Shown: positions 35,593 through 47,436, counted from the stretch's first letter. The stretch: DNA of 64,000 nucleotides from Atriophallophorus winterbourni (GCA_013407085.1 JACCGJ010001492.1:1-64000); one strand, 5' to 3'. The notes: a model not told the origin generated them from the sequence alone. Program-made: numbers and translations.

Positions 35593-37938
35593 CGTCAAAT
35601 CAGTGTACTCTCAAAGACTTTATGACTTGTGTACTCGCTTGAGTTCATGATGTGATCTTAACGATCCTTCAAACGTAAATATTGAAAAGCAAATCAATTC
35701 TTTCATAGGACTTTCATTGAATACATTAGTATACAAATGAAAATCATTATTTTTCCAAATCATTTATTATAGTATCACAACTAGTTTCCAACGAGTTAGT
35801 ATGGATGTTCAAACATTTTTTTCACTCGAGCAGATGAAGCTAGTTACACCTAAACTATTTGTTGCTGGAGCGAAAAGTTTATGCGGTCCGCGCAAACTGC
35901 TAATTGCGCCCGTGAAACGGTTCGGCGAATCAACATTCCGGCATTCAATGATGCTCTTCACAACGCGACTAACTACCCAAGGGGAAAACAAGAACCTTTA
36001 TGAGTTTTTGGGTATGATTAATATCTCATCGCAAGAATTCAATTGAAGAGGGCTCCACATTTGTCCTCAAGAACTCAAAAAACCTCAAATTTAAACTAAG
36101 AAGGCGAACTCGTAAGTTGTTAAATGTACGAAACATTGTTTGGCAAAACCCTTCATCAGAGGCTTGGGAAACAGTCCATCTACTGCAGAACAAAGTAAAC
36201 AAATTTGTCATCCAAGACAAGTTGTACTTCCAAGAACAGATAACACGCATGATGGAGTTCAACCCCAAAATACTTTATCGTACGGTTAACGATCAAGCTA
36301 AGGTGAAACCTGGAGTAGCGTCCGTGAACACATCAGCTGGACCAACAACAACTGGTTCAGAAATTACTGTAACTTTAGCCACGTTTTATTCATCTGTATT
36401 CAGCCCGAGAGAACATGCAATTTACATCCCAAATCAAACCACTTCAATCACGGTAGCTTTGAGTAAAATATGTCGGTCGAACGCGTCAATCATGATAATT
36501 CAATCTAAAAAAAACCGTCGAATAATTACTCTTATTTATAAATGAGGAAATCGCTCCGATGTTTCTAATTACCGACCCGTTATTTGGTTACCTGTGATAC
36601 TTGAGCACCTCGTTGTTGATTATCTAAAGAAACATTTTGAAAACATTCGGTTGCTCTCGAGAAAACAACATGGATTTAGACGGAATTATTCACGTTGATC
36701 TAATTTACTGATAACGCTGGATGATTGGACACAAGCGGTAGACTAAGGGCAAGCAATACACGCTTGCAACCTAGATATCACCAAAGCATTTGATCGTGTT
36801 AACCATAGACTACTACTGCATAAGCTTCAAAGGCTTGGTATCACCGGAAAGTTGTTGAATTGGCTAACAAATCGCATTACCCAGGTACGTGTTGACAGTG
36901 CATCATCAAAACCAATCGCAGAAAATAGCGTAGTTCATCAAGATTCAGTCCTCGGTGCGATCCTCTTTCTGGTTTATGTCAATAAAGTATCGAAAATTGT
37001 TCGATGTAACATTTCTTTATTTGCGGACGACATATAGATATCGCGTTGCATCCATAGCCCAGAAGACTGTATGCTATTACAAAAAGTTCTTGATACGCTT
37101 CACAGCTGGTCGTTGAAGAACAAACTGCCGTTTAACTTCAACAAATGCATGCTCATGAATGTGGGGAATCGAGTAGAGTTCACATATCATATAGGTTCGC
37201 ATGTCCTTGAAAATTGCAGTGAAGAAAAAGATTTGGGTGTATGGATATGCTCCAGTTTAAAAACCTCACTTCAAACTACCACTGCCTTTATAAAAGCAAC
37301 ACGTATCCTAAATCTACTCAAATGGGTGTTTGTGAAATTATTACCCAAGGTATTCCCAAGGGTCATGAATACATACTTAAGACCAGTCATAGAATACGGT
37401 GTGCAGTCATGGTCTCCGTGGCTCAAGAAGGATGTTGAACTTATACAGCGACTCTATTACCGCTCAAAAAAATCTAGTTCCCAGCATCCGAAACAAGCCT
37501 TATAAAGAAAGGATAACTCAACTGAATCTGTTCGACTTTCCCTATCGACGAATCAGAGGAGACCCTATCCTACTTTACAAAATATTCCATACCACAAACC
37601 ATCTTTTACAGAACCTATTCACGAGAAGGGATACACAAATTTATCGGACCCATGAATATATGATGGTGTTATCCAGCTGCGAACGTTATTTAAATTTTGT
37701 TCGTGTTTGTTTTACTTGGAACAGTTTACCTTTGACCGTCGCTCACTCCACTAGCTTGCATGACTTTAAATCAAAATCAGAGGAATTTTTATTGAATTAT
37801 TCGTTTTCGAATACTTATATACATTTTAATCTAACTGCTCATCTTTGTTTATACATGTACATGTTAATTTTAACCATCCATGGTTATTGTTAAGCTTGCT
37901 GCTTTTTAAAGCATTAAAAACCTTGAATTAACTTGAAT
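35593..37938 (+). mobile_element. CR1/Jockey-like LINE, family A copy 2: EN-RT linker, RT, C-terminus, 3' end
   Basis: The longest LINE copy. The 36117-36545 frame gives the linker between endonuclease and RT, ending in LATFYSSVFSPRE. Then come LLSRKQHGFRRNYS, LDITKAFDRVNH, a VVHQDSVLGAILFLVYVN block and the catalytic SLFADDI at about 37018. The 37071-37505 frame covers NKLPFNFNKCMLM to NTYLRPVIEYGVQSWSPWLK, and 37399-37893 the last part. The 3' end is ATTAAAAACCTTGAATTA (37914-37931). At least six stops or shifts. The homologous start beyond 35800 suggests the 5' part continues into the gap. Confidence 0.9.
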
Positions 37939-37940
37939 CG

Positions 37941-38711
37941 CACTCAAACTGGGAAAGAGCAGGTTGCGTTGAACGAAGAACGCGAATAAACAAAGCCAAC
38001 GCGACTGATTTTTATCCCCAAATCAAGCTGTATATGCATTCTGGATGTCGTTGATTTTATAGCAATCAGGCAACAACCATATTTAATCGCTACAAATTTG
38101 CATCCCATGATTTTAAAAAGGAAGCCTTAATTTTATATTTTTCTCAATAAAATAATGAAATCGAGGGCTCGATCTTGCTTTCTACTGTTATGGATAAAAT
38201 GAACTGTTCAAGATGCTAGCAAATTAATATGTGTTACAAAAATGATCCTAGAACTTCCAGATGCCATCTCATCGGAACAAAGTGATTCCTCCTGAATTCT
38301 GATTTTCAAGTACCTTAACGAGAATATTGCGATTTGAATTTGTGAAAAATTCTATTCAAGCTAATTGGATTCTAATGAGTTGAGGTTTACTCCTGGATCT
38401 ACGCGAAACACCCAAATTCCTACGCATAACAAAACTCGACATATCCTGAAGAAAACCTTACCACAATTCAGTCTCGTTAAATGATAAATCGTACGCAAAA
38501 AATCGATATATTTTCCACCATTATTCGCGCATTGCAGATTTCCAGATAATTTATACAGAAGGAATGAGAAATGAACTTTGCTCGTTCACTGAAAGACCCA
38601 AAACTGTAGCACAACATGACGCGTATGAATTACAGAGATGAACAAGACAAAATCATATACACCCGGGCAACCGCATTGCGAATCACAGTCGGGGTTTCCG
38701 AGCAATCCCCG
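37941..38711. other. No recognisable gene; putative 3' flank of the NET-family gene
   Basis: No protein motif. No AATAAA on the minus strand close to the stop at 38712, so the 3' end of the gene above cannot be fixed. Confidence 0.4.
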
Positions 38712-40373
38712 TCACACCTTCGGGAATGCAGTCAGATTGGGTGAGCTGGCATTCAAAGCGGGAATAACAAAAGAGGTCCAGGATAAATCGTTGGTCACTG
38801 GGGTAGTCCGTAAATTTCCGAAAATTTGTGCAGCTTGGTTTTTATCATACCCATTGCTATGACTAACATTTTGTAGAAGCTGCATCCAATATGACTGAAG
38901 ATTGTTATTCTTATCGAGCTGTCGTGAATCTTGAATCTGTGTTGTATGTTGATTCATCTCCCGGATATGCTCGTTATTCGAGGTGGGGACTGAACTGTCT
39001 GTCGAAGGAATGTCTTTGAATCGATTTAAAAGATGAGCCAAATAGGAATTAATTTGGTGTAACCCACTAAAATCAGGCAGTTTGTATGAGATATGACCAA
39101 AGTCCCTTTGAGTGGGATTCGGAACGTGTAGCGAGGGGAACAACTGACATGGATCTTGCAGATTAAATCGTTGTTCGTTGCTTTTGAAATGAGAGTACAA
39201 ATGCATGCACAACTCGGTCTGCGTCGTACAAGAATAGGCGCACAAGGAACATTGTTTCGGTGAAGGCGCTTCGATATTCTCGGCTGTGGACAATGGAAAC
39301 GGATTCGCGTCTCCCTGGAGTCTTGGTGGAACTTGCACATCAGGTATGGAAACATGGCTTGCGGTAGAAGGGGGTTGGGTGGGACCGTTTAGTTTGGAGT
39401 AGAAAAAATCCAAGAATCCCCTGGCTAATTGGTAGGAAAATGCATCTTGTGAACGCAACCTCGATTGTTCGTCATTTTTTCTGAATATATGTTGCAACAA
39501 CTGGTACATAATAGACCACAGGTCTGCTTGTGATACCTGATCTTGTACCGGAGTTGGAATCGTTTCTCGAAACTCGTTAGCTACTGTGCTTGAAGGATAA
39601 GGTTGTACGGGATTGTAATTGGTGTCAATAAATACAGCCTTCTCGTCTTTGCGAATTTTACGAGGAATGTTGGAAATAGAGTTGGCTTGGTGAAACATCC
39701 TGGATCCACTGTTCCTTCTGGCTCGTTTAGATCCCGTGTGAACATGCAAAGTATCGGACCAGCCATATCGACCTTTGTTTAAATTTCCGTCGAGTAAGCT
39801 TGTAACGGAACGAGGTGGTTCGGCGAGCGTTAGACTCGAGGAAAGTCGAGCCAATTGAGCCAAGGCATTTGAGGTGGTGTGTTGACTAAGGGGAGAGGTG
39901 GTGGAATCTCTGTTGAATCTACTCGTTGGTTCTTCCATTCGATGACACTGCTGAGATAGATTAAGACTCCCGAAAGATGGTGAAGTAGAATGGAGTTGAG
40001 TTGACGTTGTAGGTGATAACCTCGACGGCTCCGTCCTCATTGGGCCCCTGGATAGATGATCGACCAGAGACGTGTCGATGCGATTGAGAGGTGACGCACA
40101 GTTTCTATTCACCGAAGATAAATCACCATCATTCCAGTTTATGCAAGCAAACGATGGTCTTTTACCATTTAGAGTAGTTCTCTGATCGCTGACGGGAGGA
40201 TGTTTTGCACGTGTGGACTTCATGTTTTGTAATATAGAGTTCGTAGTGTCCAGCGTGGTATGTTGATGCGGGCGTGATATTTTGTTTGGCTGAGAGCCCG
40301 TTTCGAGCATCTGGCCGATATTTTGACAGGTTTTCGCAAGCATTGCGAGTGGACTCGGACAAACGGGTTCCAT
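38712..40373 (-). CDS. NET-family (Noc/Elbow/Nlz, ZNF503/703-like) zinc-finger protein, exon 2
   Basis: 553 codons, by far the longest intact frame. The exon begins at an ATG directly after a splice acceptor (TTTCTTATCTTCAG), in phase 0 with the donor of the exon at 47108. Residues 7-20 are SPLAMLAKTCQNIG, the SP motif of NET proteins. A basic stretch KRARR (216-220) and RKIRK (238-242) could be nuclear-localisation signals. A single C2H2 finger has C375, C378, H391 and H395. The rest is Ser/Thr/Pro/Gln-rich and low in complexity. The spliced product (67 plus 553 residues) is close to the size of ZNF503/703. NET proteins act in the nucleus as transcriptional repressors in patterning. The finger is a plain Cx2C type rather than the usual NET spacing, and FKPY was not found. 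AAG/GTGTGA at the end could be a donor to another exon. Confidence 0.8.
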   Translation of the reverse strand: MEPVCPSPLAMLAKTCQNIGQMLETGSQPNKISRPHQHTTLDTTNSILQNMKSTRAKHPPVSDQRTTLNGKRPSFACINWNDGDLSSVNRNCASPLNRIDTSLVDHLSRGPMRTEPSRLSPTTSTQLHSTSPSFGSLNLSQQCHRMEEPTSRFNRDSTTSPLSQHTTSNALAQLARLSSSLTLAEPPRSVTSLLDGNLNKGRYGWSDTLHVHTGSKRARRNSGSRMFHQANSISNIPRKIRKDEKAVFIDTNYNPVQPYPSSTVANEFRETIPTPVQDQVSQADLWSIMYQLLQHIFRKNDEQSRLRSQDAFSYQLARGFLDFFYSKLNGPTQPPSTASHVSIPDVQVPPRLQGDANPFPLSTAENIEAPSPKQCSLCAYSCTTQTELCMHLYSHFKSNEQRFNLQDPCQLFPSLHVPNPTQRDFGHISYKLPDFSGLHQINSYLAHLLNRFKDIPSTDSSVPTSNNEHIREMNQHTTQIQDSRQLDKNNNLQSYWMQLLQNVSHSNGYDKNQAAQIFGNLRTTPVTNDLSWTSFVIPALNASSPNLTAFPKV

Positions 40374-40566
40374 CTGAAGATAAGAAAGTAGTGATGAAAC
40401 TTTAGACAGGAATCATGAGACAATACAAGGATTCATATTTATTGAAAATCATACTGTCGTGAAACTTTGTTGGTACAAACACATTCTATCTCGCAAGTAT
40501 AATCAAAAACTCTAATAATTGGAATAAATTATATGAAAACTGATATAAGATGAGTAATTCAGGCAT

Positions 40567-40567
<1 letters not shown>

Positions 40568-40615
<48 letters not shown>

Positions 40616-40650
40616 GATCGATCTATCTATCTCACTATCTATCAATCTAT
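40568..40650. repeat. (TATC)n tetranucleotide microsatellite
   Basis: About a dozen uninterrupted TATC units, then a few variant units (GATCGATC, CTCACTATC). Inside the intron, 200 bp from the acceptor. Confidence 0.95.
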
Positions 40651-42400
40651 TTTGCAATATCTGTTCACGAAATTTGAAATTGATTTAAAGCAAGCTATTA
40701 AATAGGTTATTTATCAGTACAAATTAATCTTTTGGAACTTAATTTCTACATTTCTCTAACGAATATTGCGTAAGGTTCAGGAACCTAAAATTAGCATCCT
40801 GAATTTTCTAAATTTTTTTTACGTTTACTTCGGTGTATATTTTCTATTCGTTTCTTTGTTACCAATTAGTTGAGAACACGCTGTGTTGGACCAAATTCAA
40901 CGCAACATTTGACTGACAGTCTGATTACGTACGCGTGAATACAGTTAACACAATCCGACTGACATGTCAAGTGCTGGCCACCGTCTCCAGACATACGAAC
41001 AAACTCATTTGTTCAACTCAGAACCACGGCATCAGAGGACACGAAACATTCAAGATCGGACCTGAAAGGCACTTTCCGATCGGGTGAAGCCGCTTGTCAA
41101 ATCGTTATCACTGTCAATGATTCACAGTGCGAGAGGTTAAAGTCTGCACATGGTCCACAATTCTCGTGCGTCCGTTCGATATGACACGTGGTTTGTATTT
41201 AAATAGAGCGGGCCTGCCCACGCTCACACACAAGCCACCTGTTCCGTATTTGTAGCGTTGCAGCTAGTATTTGGTGCATATATACACACACACACGTGCA
41301 CACATCAAAAGACGGCTGTCAATCTGTGGCGGTATCTAGACGCGTCGTCCCTGTTTAACCGATCGGAGAAAAAATGACAGGCATCAATCAGCCTCTCTCT
41401 CTTCTGGTCAGATGGAGGCCGAAAAGTTTACCGAAACAGATGCAAAGAGCTTGAGAAAACACACTGAGCACACTTGTTTGATGAGTAAGCGAGACCAAGC
41501 GTCGGTTCTGCGACAAATGAATAGAATTTGGATACATGCATCTCTGTGATGTGCGATTTAACATGTTTAAACTAACTTGGGTTCATTTAGCAAACTCAAC
41601 TCACTATTCAGATGCGAAGTAATCGAATCTAGTTAAACTGTCAAAAAGTAATTTTCCGCACACTGCAATGCAGTTGATTAAACTACACGGGAATCGCCTG
41701 TATCCAACAAACAATCTGCTGGCTATTGTTCCCTCTTCTAAATTTAGTCCGGCTCTTCAATTTTCCACGAAAACTTTTAGCTTGAATTCTTGTTTTGTAG
41801 CTTAAACTTGTGTGTAAAGTGACAAAAAATAACTCGCCAAGAAACTTACAGTAATTTTCGACGATAAATTAGTGGTAATCTGTTTATTTTCTCCTAACGG
41901 GGCTAGTATGATTGTGTATACTGTGGTATGACATGGGCAGGTTAATCAGTAACAGCATCTATCAGTTTCCAATTTTAAACAGGAATGATGAACCATTTCG
42001 ATTCAGCATATTTTACCGAATGTGTCTCACTGATCCGAACAGGATTTTGCGAAGTATCGGTACAGCAACGTTATGATGCCACGTCAATTACATATCAAGT
42101 ATCGAGAAATACATAAATTTGTTTATCAACCCGTTCATCGCAAAATTCTCGTGTCTCCTGTAGAGCATCTTGTGGATTTACGGACGATACTTCGCTATGC
42201 GTACGAGTGATTAGACAAGAGGCAGCGGTCAAGTCCACTAACCATCATCTTCGCAGTGAACCTAGAAATTGTACTACTGTTGAGGCTGAATCTACGATAA
42301 AAAGCAGTTAGTACAAATTAGGGGAACTGTCTGTCCGTGAACAAGAAAATAGTATGACATAAAGCTATAGTATTTACATATAATAACAGTTATTGCTAAG
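40651..42400. other. Intron sequence without recognisable elements
   Basis: A short (AC)n tract occurs near 41283-41297. No coding motif. Confidence 0.4.
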
Positions 42401-42632
42401 TAAGTTGTTGCTCATATCCCCCGCAGTTACACACCACTACCGGTTTATGGCTGCCATCAGATGGACACAGTGAGATTAGGTACAATGAGCCTTGGAAGCA
42501 TGACAAAGTGGTAAACAAAGTTATATTTGAATGCCACTGTTACATAGGGTTCGTATAACGAACCACAGTGTTCTAACACAAAATCACAAAGTGATTCTTG
42601 GTCAAGCACTCGGGGTGTTTATATATGATCGA
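42401..42632 (-). repeat. Hammerhead repeat R1, single monomer, permuted ends
   Basis: Minus-strand order: GAGTGCTTGACC, hairpin H2 (AATCAC-TTT-GTGATT), hairpin H1 (GGTTCGT-TAT-ACGAACC), CAGTGGCATTC, then the hammerhead (about 42466-42434) and GAGCAACAACTTACTT. Length is about one monomer, but it begins before H2 and ends after the ribozyme, unlike the copy at 46.3 kb. The ribozyme core is decayed (GAAA to TAAA, shortened stem II), while stem I/III sequences ACCGGT and GTGG remain. Confidence 0.75.
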
Positions 42633-44142
42633 AGCAAGGTGTAGTTCACATTCCACTGACTTAAAAAGTTATTCCTGTTGTAGGATATTAATGGGATATT
42701 AATTAGGCCAGATGAAGAGTTCTTATTGGCCATAGAAGTAGAAGATGATAAATTTATTTTAGAAAATATTCGTGATTCCAGTTTAAGAATATTGTTGGAA
42801 CCCAAAAATATGCTTTTTATCGGCGAAAATTTTGCGCAATATTGCTACAGTAAATTTGATCACATTTGTGTACCAGTGGACATTAAAAAAAGAATGCAGC
42901 AATGTGCATAATTGTCTCGCGTAATATCAACAGTAAGTTTAATAAAGAAAAACGAAAGGGGGGAAACATATTTAAGTTGATTTATATATACTGAATGGGA
43001 AGCCTTTTTCTTCGAAAATCGTTTTGTTTTATAATTTATTCATTTAAAAGTGCAACTTTTAACATTGAACAAACAACACATAGCACCATTTCCCTATTTC
43101 TAATTCGAAGATACGGATAATTTGGTTGAGTATGATTATGATCCGTTTTGATTTTGATTTTTAATAGGCTCCCATCAATGCAATTCGAAAATATCAACCA
43201 TTGATTTGAAAACAAAGCGCATGGTTCGACATAGTTGTGAACTACAGCTACCAATTCTTCATTGCCTCCGAAGATGTGCTTGATCCTGATCCATTCGAAC
43301 AATACGGAGACCCAGCTCATTTTTACATGTTGCTTTTAAACGTGTAAGATGTCGATTCGATTGTGGATTTCAACGCACAACCCATACGTCTTGAGCAATC
43401 AACTCTTTCTCTCTTTGGGGGAATGCAACACCACCTATTTTAATGCAGGTCTTATTACCAGATTATTCGACAATACATTCTTCATCAAAACGGACACGAG
43501 CTCGCGTCTTTTGTCTTGTTCGTGCAAACATTTCATTTGAAAGTAAATGTGTTAAAAAAATATTTTAAGCCCACTGTGTTGATACTACCTGCGATCAATC
43601 TTTGGCTGTGCTACACCGGTGCCCAAGATCAGCGATTGTTCCCTTTACATTTATTGCCACAAAAATATATGGAAACTTATATTGTTACAATAGACTTTTA
43701 GATACAGTCTTGGTTGAACAGAGAAGATTATATCACAAAGAAAGCAATTTGTTTAAGTTTGCATCGGATATGTGCAGAGATAGTCTAAAAAATGATTTTC
43801 TGCACGGTCAAAACCTAAACACTAAAGCGGGTATGAGAACATGGATGTCAGAATTTCGCATTTTTGTTCCCTCTATATGTCCGCAAAAACTCATTATTTT
43901 TAGCCTCAGATACCAAGCGACAGTAAACAATTACATGCTATGAATGAAACGTGACTTTTAAGTTTAAATTAAAGTCAGCAGCCTGAAGATAGGCAAAATA
44001 TAGTACATTCAAATACCACACAAAATGGCCGACATTATGTCAATAAAAATATGAATTTGTTTCGAATTCTAAGGTGGTTTGCAGCTCATTGATTCCATGC
44101 ATTGACAACAAAGTAAAACGGAATAACGGACGACTCTCGTTG
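42633..44142. other. Intron sequence, no recognisable gene
   Basis: Open frames at 42726-42911 and 43602-43943 lack an ATG at the listed start and have no domain I recognise. Confidence 0.4.
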
Positions 44143-44535
44143 AGCTCAATTCAATTCAATTTTGATATTACAAAAACATTTAACATGGGAATTAAGAATA
44201 ATATCACAAGCAAAAACGGGATATGATTCCATATTGAGCAGTTCAAGAATCAGCTAAAAAACCAGATCTCAGAAATTGAATTCGTTTACACAGTGGGGTG
44301 AGACGTAAATCCACGGGGTCAGGATGTATCGTTTTATTCGACGCACGGGTTAAGGGTCAAAGAGGCATCAAGGCTTCTCTTAAACATGTGCTGATTTAGG
44401 GAGTTCACAACAAACTCGGGTAGATTAATCCAAGTAAAATAAACGCGCACGGTATGTGATTGGTTATACGTAGAATAACCACAAACACATGCATTGGAAT
44501 CACACATCCGTCTACGAAATTCTGCAATCATGACA
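44143..44535 (-). mobile_element. CR1-like LINE, 3' end with (TTGAA)n tail
   Basis: The minus frame 44531-44334 reads HTVRVYFTWINLPEFVVNSL and MFKRSLDASL, a LINE ORF2 C-terminus. The tail on the minus strand is TCAAAATTGAATTGAATTGA, ending near 44143. Confidence 0.75.
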
Positions 44536-45351
44536 TCCCGGTGACAATTCTATGCACGTGTGATAATAAAATTGCTAAATAATATACATAATCATCGATA
44601 TATGACAGGAAGTGCCAGATGTGACAAGTTTGATTAAGCTTTCAGTGTTGATGATGTTTCTCGTTTTTGGAGCTCTGTGTTGTCACTGATGCGTCTACAA
44701 GTGACGGGAAGTTGATGTTGCATTTGAGAGAGAAAAAAACGAAATTGTCATTCAAACGTATTTGTGAGTTTCTATCGATTTTATCTCGGAAACAATTCTT
44801 GTATGAAAATGATGAGCAGTTAAAGATGTACCATCATGGTTAGCGTGTGTACACACTTGAAGCAATAAATTCTGTTTCTGCTGATTATAACCGAATCTGA
44901 ACTTTAGTTGAAGCCTGGTCATTTTCTACCTGGAGACAATCCTTGTGATTCATTTTGGCGGTTCTCAGAATTCATATCTCGATTAATATGAAGCGATGGT
45001 TATTAAATTATTGGTTACATCTGAAGCGTACAAAATTGTCCAGACCATATTCCAAGTAACGATGTTGTTATACAGCTTCAAATGATGCAACAATCAAAGA
45101 ATCATCATTATAAAGCATTGGATTTCTGTGAGGTACATATGCTTGGTACCAATAGAAAAGGAAATTAGGATCGCTATATATAAAAAGCGAGGAATAATTG
45201 TATGCTGATGTGTGAATCGGTAAATCGACATCGGTAAGTAATCAAGAAAATTGAAAATTGTAATAACGTTGTTAAAAGAATATCACTATTTGTACGATTC
45301 TCGTTTTCAACTGAACGAGTAATCAACTAAGCTAAAATAATGGCGTGTAGA

Positions 45352-45456
45352 TGTGAGCATCTGCGAGTATTGATCCTTTTACGTGTAATGAGTGTTTGAT
45401 CGGGGATCCCTATGTGATCCAGTATATGAATACTGTGGTTCGTGTACATAAATCTA
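45352..45456 (+). repeat. Hammerhead repeat R1, partial monomer without the ribozyme
   Basis: Aligns with 62488-62590: TGAGTGTTTGATC, hairpin H2 now GGATC...GATCC, then TGTGGTTCGTGTAC of H1. Only the H2-H1 half is left. Confidence 0.55.
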
Positions 45457-45898
45457 TTTAAATTAAATTTTGTTGGAAATTAACTGAGTTGATCGATTCC
45501 CCCGGTGCTTGCGAGCTATTCTGAAAATGATTGAAAATGGTTTTATTTTCAACAAAAGAAGAAATGAAGTCTAGTTCAGGTAGTTTATCTGTGGCACTTT
45601 TAAACCTTGAGTTGTTGACAGCCTTTGCGCAAGAGCTGAAGTGGAAAATTTCTTTTTATTTTAACCAAACCTTCATAAATAATAGGTAGAGATGTATTCA
45701 TGTACATAGATTTTGCTGCCTCGTTCAAGACTTGTGTTTTATCTTGAATAATGCGTATTTTGGGGTTTGTCCTAATATAATCAGGTAATTGTACTAGAAA
45801 GGAAACCTGTCGAGTGAATCTTATACTAGCATCCACTTGAACGCGCCAATTCCCAGTTCACTCGTTACTTGAAGGAATCAAGGTAATTTCACACAACG

Positions 45899-46261
45899 GT
45901 GGATTATCGCGCACATATATCATTCAGCAAGAAATCGTTCGCGAGAAATCGCGACATTGGAAAGCTTATTGATCGATCCAAGTGGTTGACTCGAAGGATA
46001 AGTCCTTTGTTCCGAAATAACAACGTTCGGCTTGTTCACGATAAACATAGGCTAATATGCGACGTGCGATGTCAGAAGGGAATAGTAACTAAATTGTGCC
46101 GGAATATTTTTGTCATCGGACATTTAAATGATAAATGGTGGGAAAACAAACTGACCAAATGTATTGATTGGTGTAATCGCGTCATAAACTTAGGCAACTT
46201 TGTGAATGGAATACTAGAGAAAGAGAAATGGGACTTTCAATTCGGATATCGAGTCGAATAG
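45899..46261 (+). other. Unassigned open frame, 120 codons, no ATG
   Basis: Opens with GTG and contains no methionine. The peptide is basic with Trp and Cys residues (DKWWENKLTKCIDWCNRV). It lies antisense inside the intron. No family recognised; could be a remnant of an unknown element. Confidence 0.25.
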
Positions 46262-46318
46262 ATATTTATCCCTATCCATAGATGCAGATATGTTAGCCTG
46301 GATAAATTAAATGAAAAC

Positions 46319-46552
46319 AGAGAAGCATAAACAAGGTAATACTTGAATGCCACTGTTGCATAGGGTTCGTACAACGAACCACGATGTCCAAACACAGAAT
46401 CACATAGTGATTCTTGGTCAAGCACTCAAAGCGCTTATGGATGACCAAAGTAATGTGTTGCTCACATCCCCATCTCTTACACACCACTATCGGTTTCTGG
46501 CTGTTTGCCATCCTCAGGTGGAGACAGTAAGATCGTGTGAGAGAAGCATAAA
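46319..46552 (-). repeat. Hammerhead repeat R1, single monomer flanked by a 13-bp direct repeat
   Basis: Minus-strand order: hammerhead (46521-46484), GAGCAACACATTACTTTGG, H2 (GAATCAC-TAT-GTGATTC), H1 (GGTTCGT-TGT-ACGAACC), CAGTGGCATTCAAG. AGAGAAGCATAAA occurs at both ends (46319-46331 and 46540-46552), like a target-site duplication or a monomer overlap. Confidence 0.8.
46484..46521 (-). ncRNA. Hammerhead ribozyme motif, R1 type
   Basis: Stem I CCAC (46521-46518) with GTGG (46487-46484); core CTGAGGA (46517-46511, fits CUGANGA); stem II TGGC-AAACA-GCCA, perfect 4 bp; GAAA (46497-46494); ACCGAT as a slightly broken stem III; predicted cleavage after A 46488. Nearly intact, and in the sense strand of the NET-gene intron. 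Confidence 0.7.
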
Positions 46553-47063
46553 ATTACCAAATTTAAAAAAAATATTTGTGATGTATCTGTTTTCGGTGTT
46601 TGATAAAGTTTTCATTAAAAACGGATTATTCCATGTATATTATGATTTGTAAAATTCTGCATCATTTCATATGTGCATTGACGCTTGTGCATTCGACAGT
46701 CAAAAGGTTATTTTACCGACTTTTCTGAGAAATTATAAAATTTGCTGGAAGTATTAATCAGCAGGGGAATATAGAAGGGTTTGTAGAATCTGTTTAACAT
46801 CTTTTGGTCATAGCACTGTATATATTTTTGATACTAGTTAGCGAATTTCCTTAGAAGATTGTTAGATATTCACATCAGAGCCAAGCATTTTGAATAAATA
46901 ATGATGCTGATATTTTTTCATTCAAATGATAATAAATAGTTTTAACGTGATTATTAACTCAATACAAATATTCGTTATGCTCATTATCAAATATAAAACT
47001 GGGCACCTAATAATATTCTATTGACTTTCATATTATATAGCAATTAGTGCGATACATTTCGAT

Positions 47064-47081
47064 ATATATATATATATATAG
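47064..47081. repeat. (TA)n microsatellite
   Basis: About nine TA units, 20 bp inside the intron from the exon 1 donor. Confidence 0.9.
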
Positions 47082-47107
47082 TAGTTTCAAGATAATCAGT
47101 TACTCAC

Positions 47108-47308
47108 TTTCACAACTCCTAGCGGATCGAGATATTCCGGTTTTGCGTTGAACGATGCTTTTACATCGGAGGCTTCTGGTAGACAAGGCGATAGCACCTG
47201 GCTAGGCGACGAACTATGAGAGAGCGGTTGGGAAGAGGATGTTGTTGATTTTGTTTCACGCGGCTCGTATTGTAGCTTCGTGGTGCCGTTTGTTGAACTG
47301 TCCGGCAT
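47108..47308 (-). CDS. NET-family zinc-finger protein, first coding exon
   Basis: 67 codons from the first in-frame ATG (47308-47306) to a strong donor AAA|GTGAGT. The frame is open upstream to a TGA at 47443 with no earlier ATG, so this start is preferred. A Ser-rich N-terminus leads to KPEYLDPLGVVK at the end. PEYL(D/Q)PL followed a short distance later by the SP motif of exon 2 is the N-terminal signature of NET proteins (as in the ZNF503/703 HPEYLQPL region). Both splice sites are phase 0, so the joined frame is continuous. Confidence 0.75.
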
Positions 47309-47436
47309 TTGGTACGCGTATCTAAGTGTATTCCGCTGGCTTTCCGGTACACGTAATTTCACAAGCTGGCACAACACACACGACGACGCCAATATGTGAA
47401 AACTATCAGGCGAATGATCAAAAGCAATGCCGAAAG

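Larger units (their letters stand above)
40374..47107 (-). other. Intron of the NET-family gene (6.7 kb)
   Basis: Bounded by the donor AAA|GTGAGT (47107-47102) and the acceptor TTATCTTCAG|ATG (ending 40374). It holds an ATCT microsatellite, three R1 hammerhead repeats, one CR1-like 3' end and a TA tract close to the donor. Two of the R1 repeats (42.4 and 46.3 kb) lie in the sense orientation of the gene. Confidence 0.7.

Noticed and set aside
34545..35642. Open frames of 338-365 codons
   Set aside because: They run through undetermined N bases.
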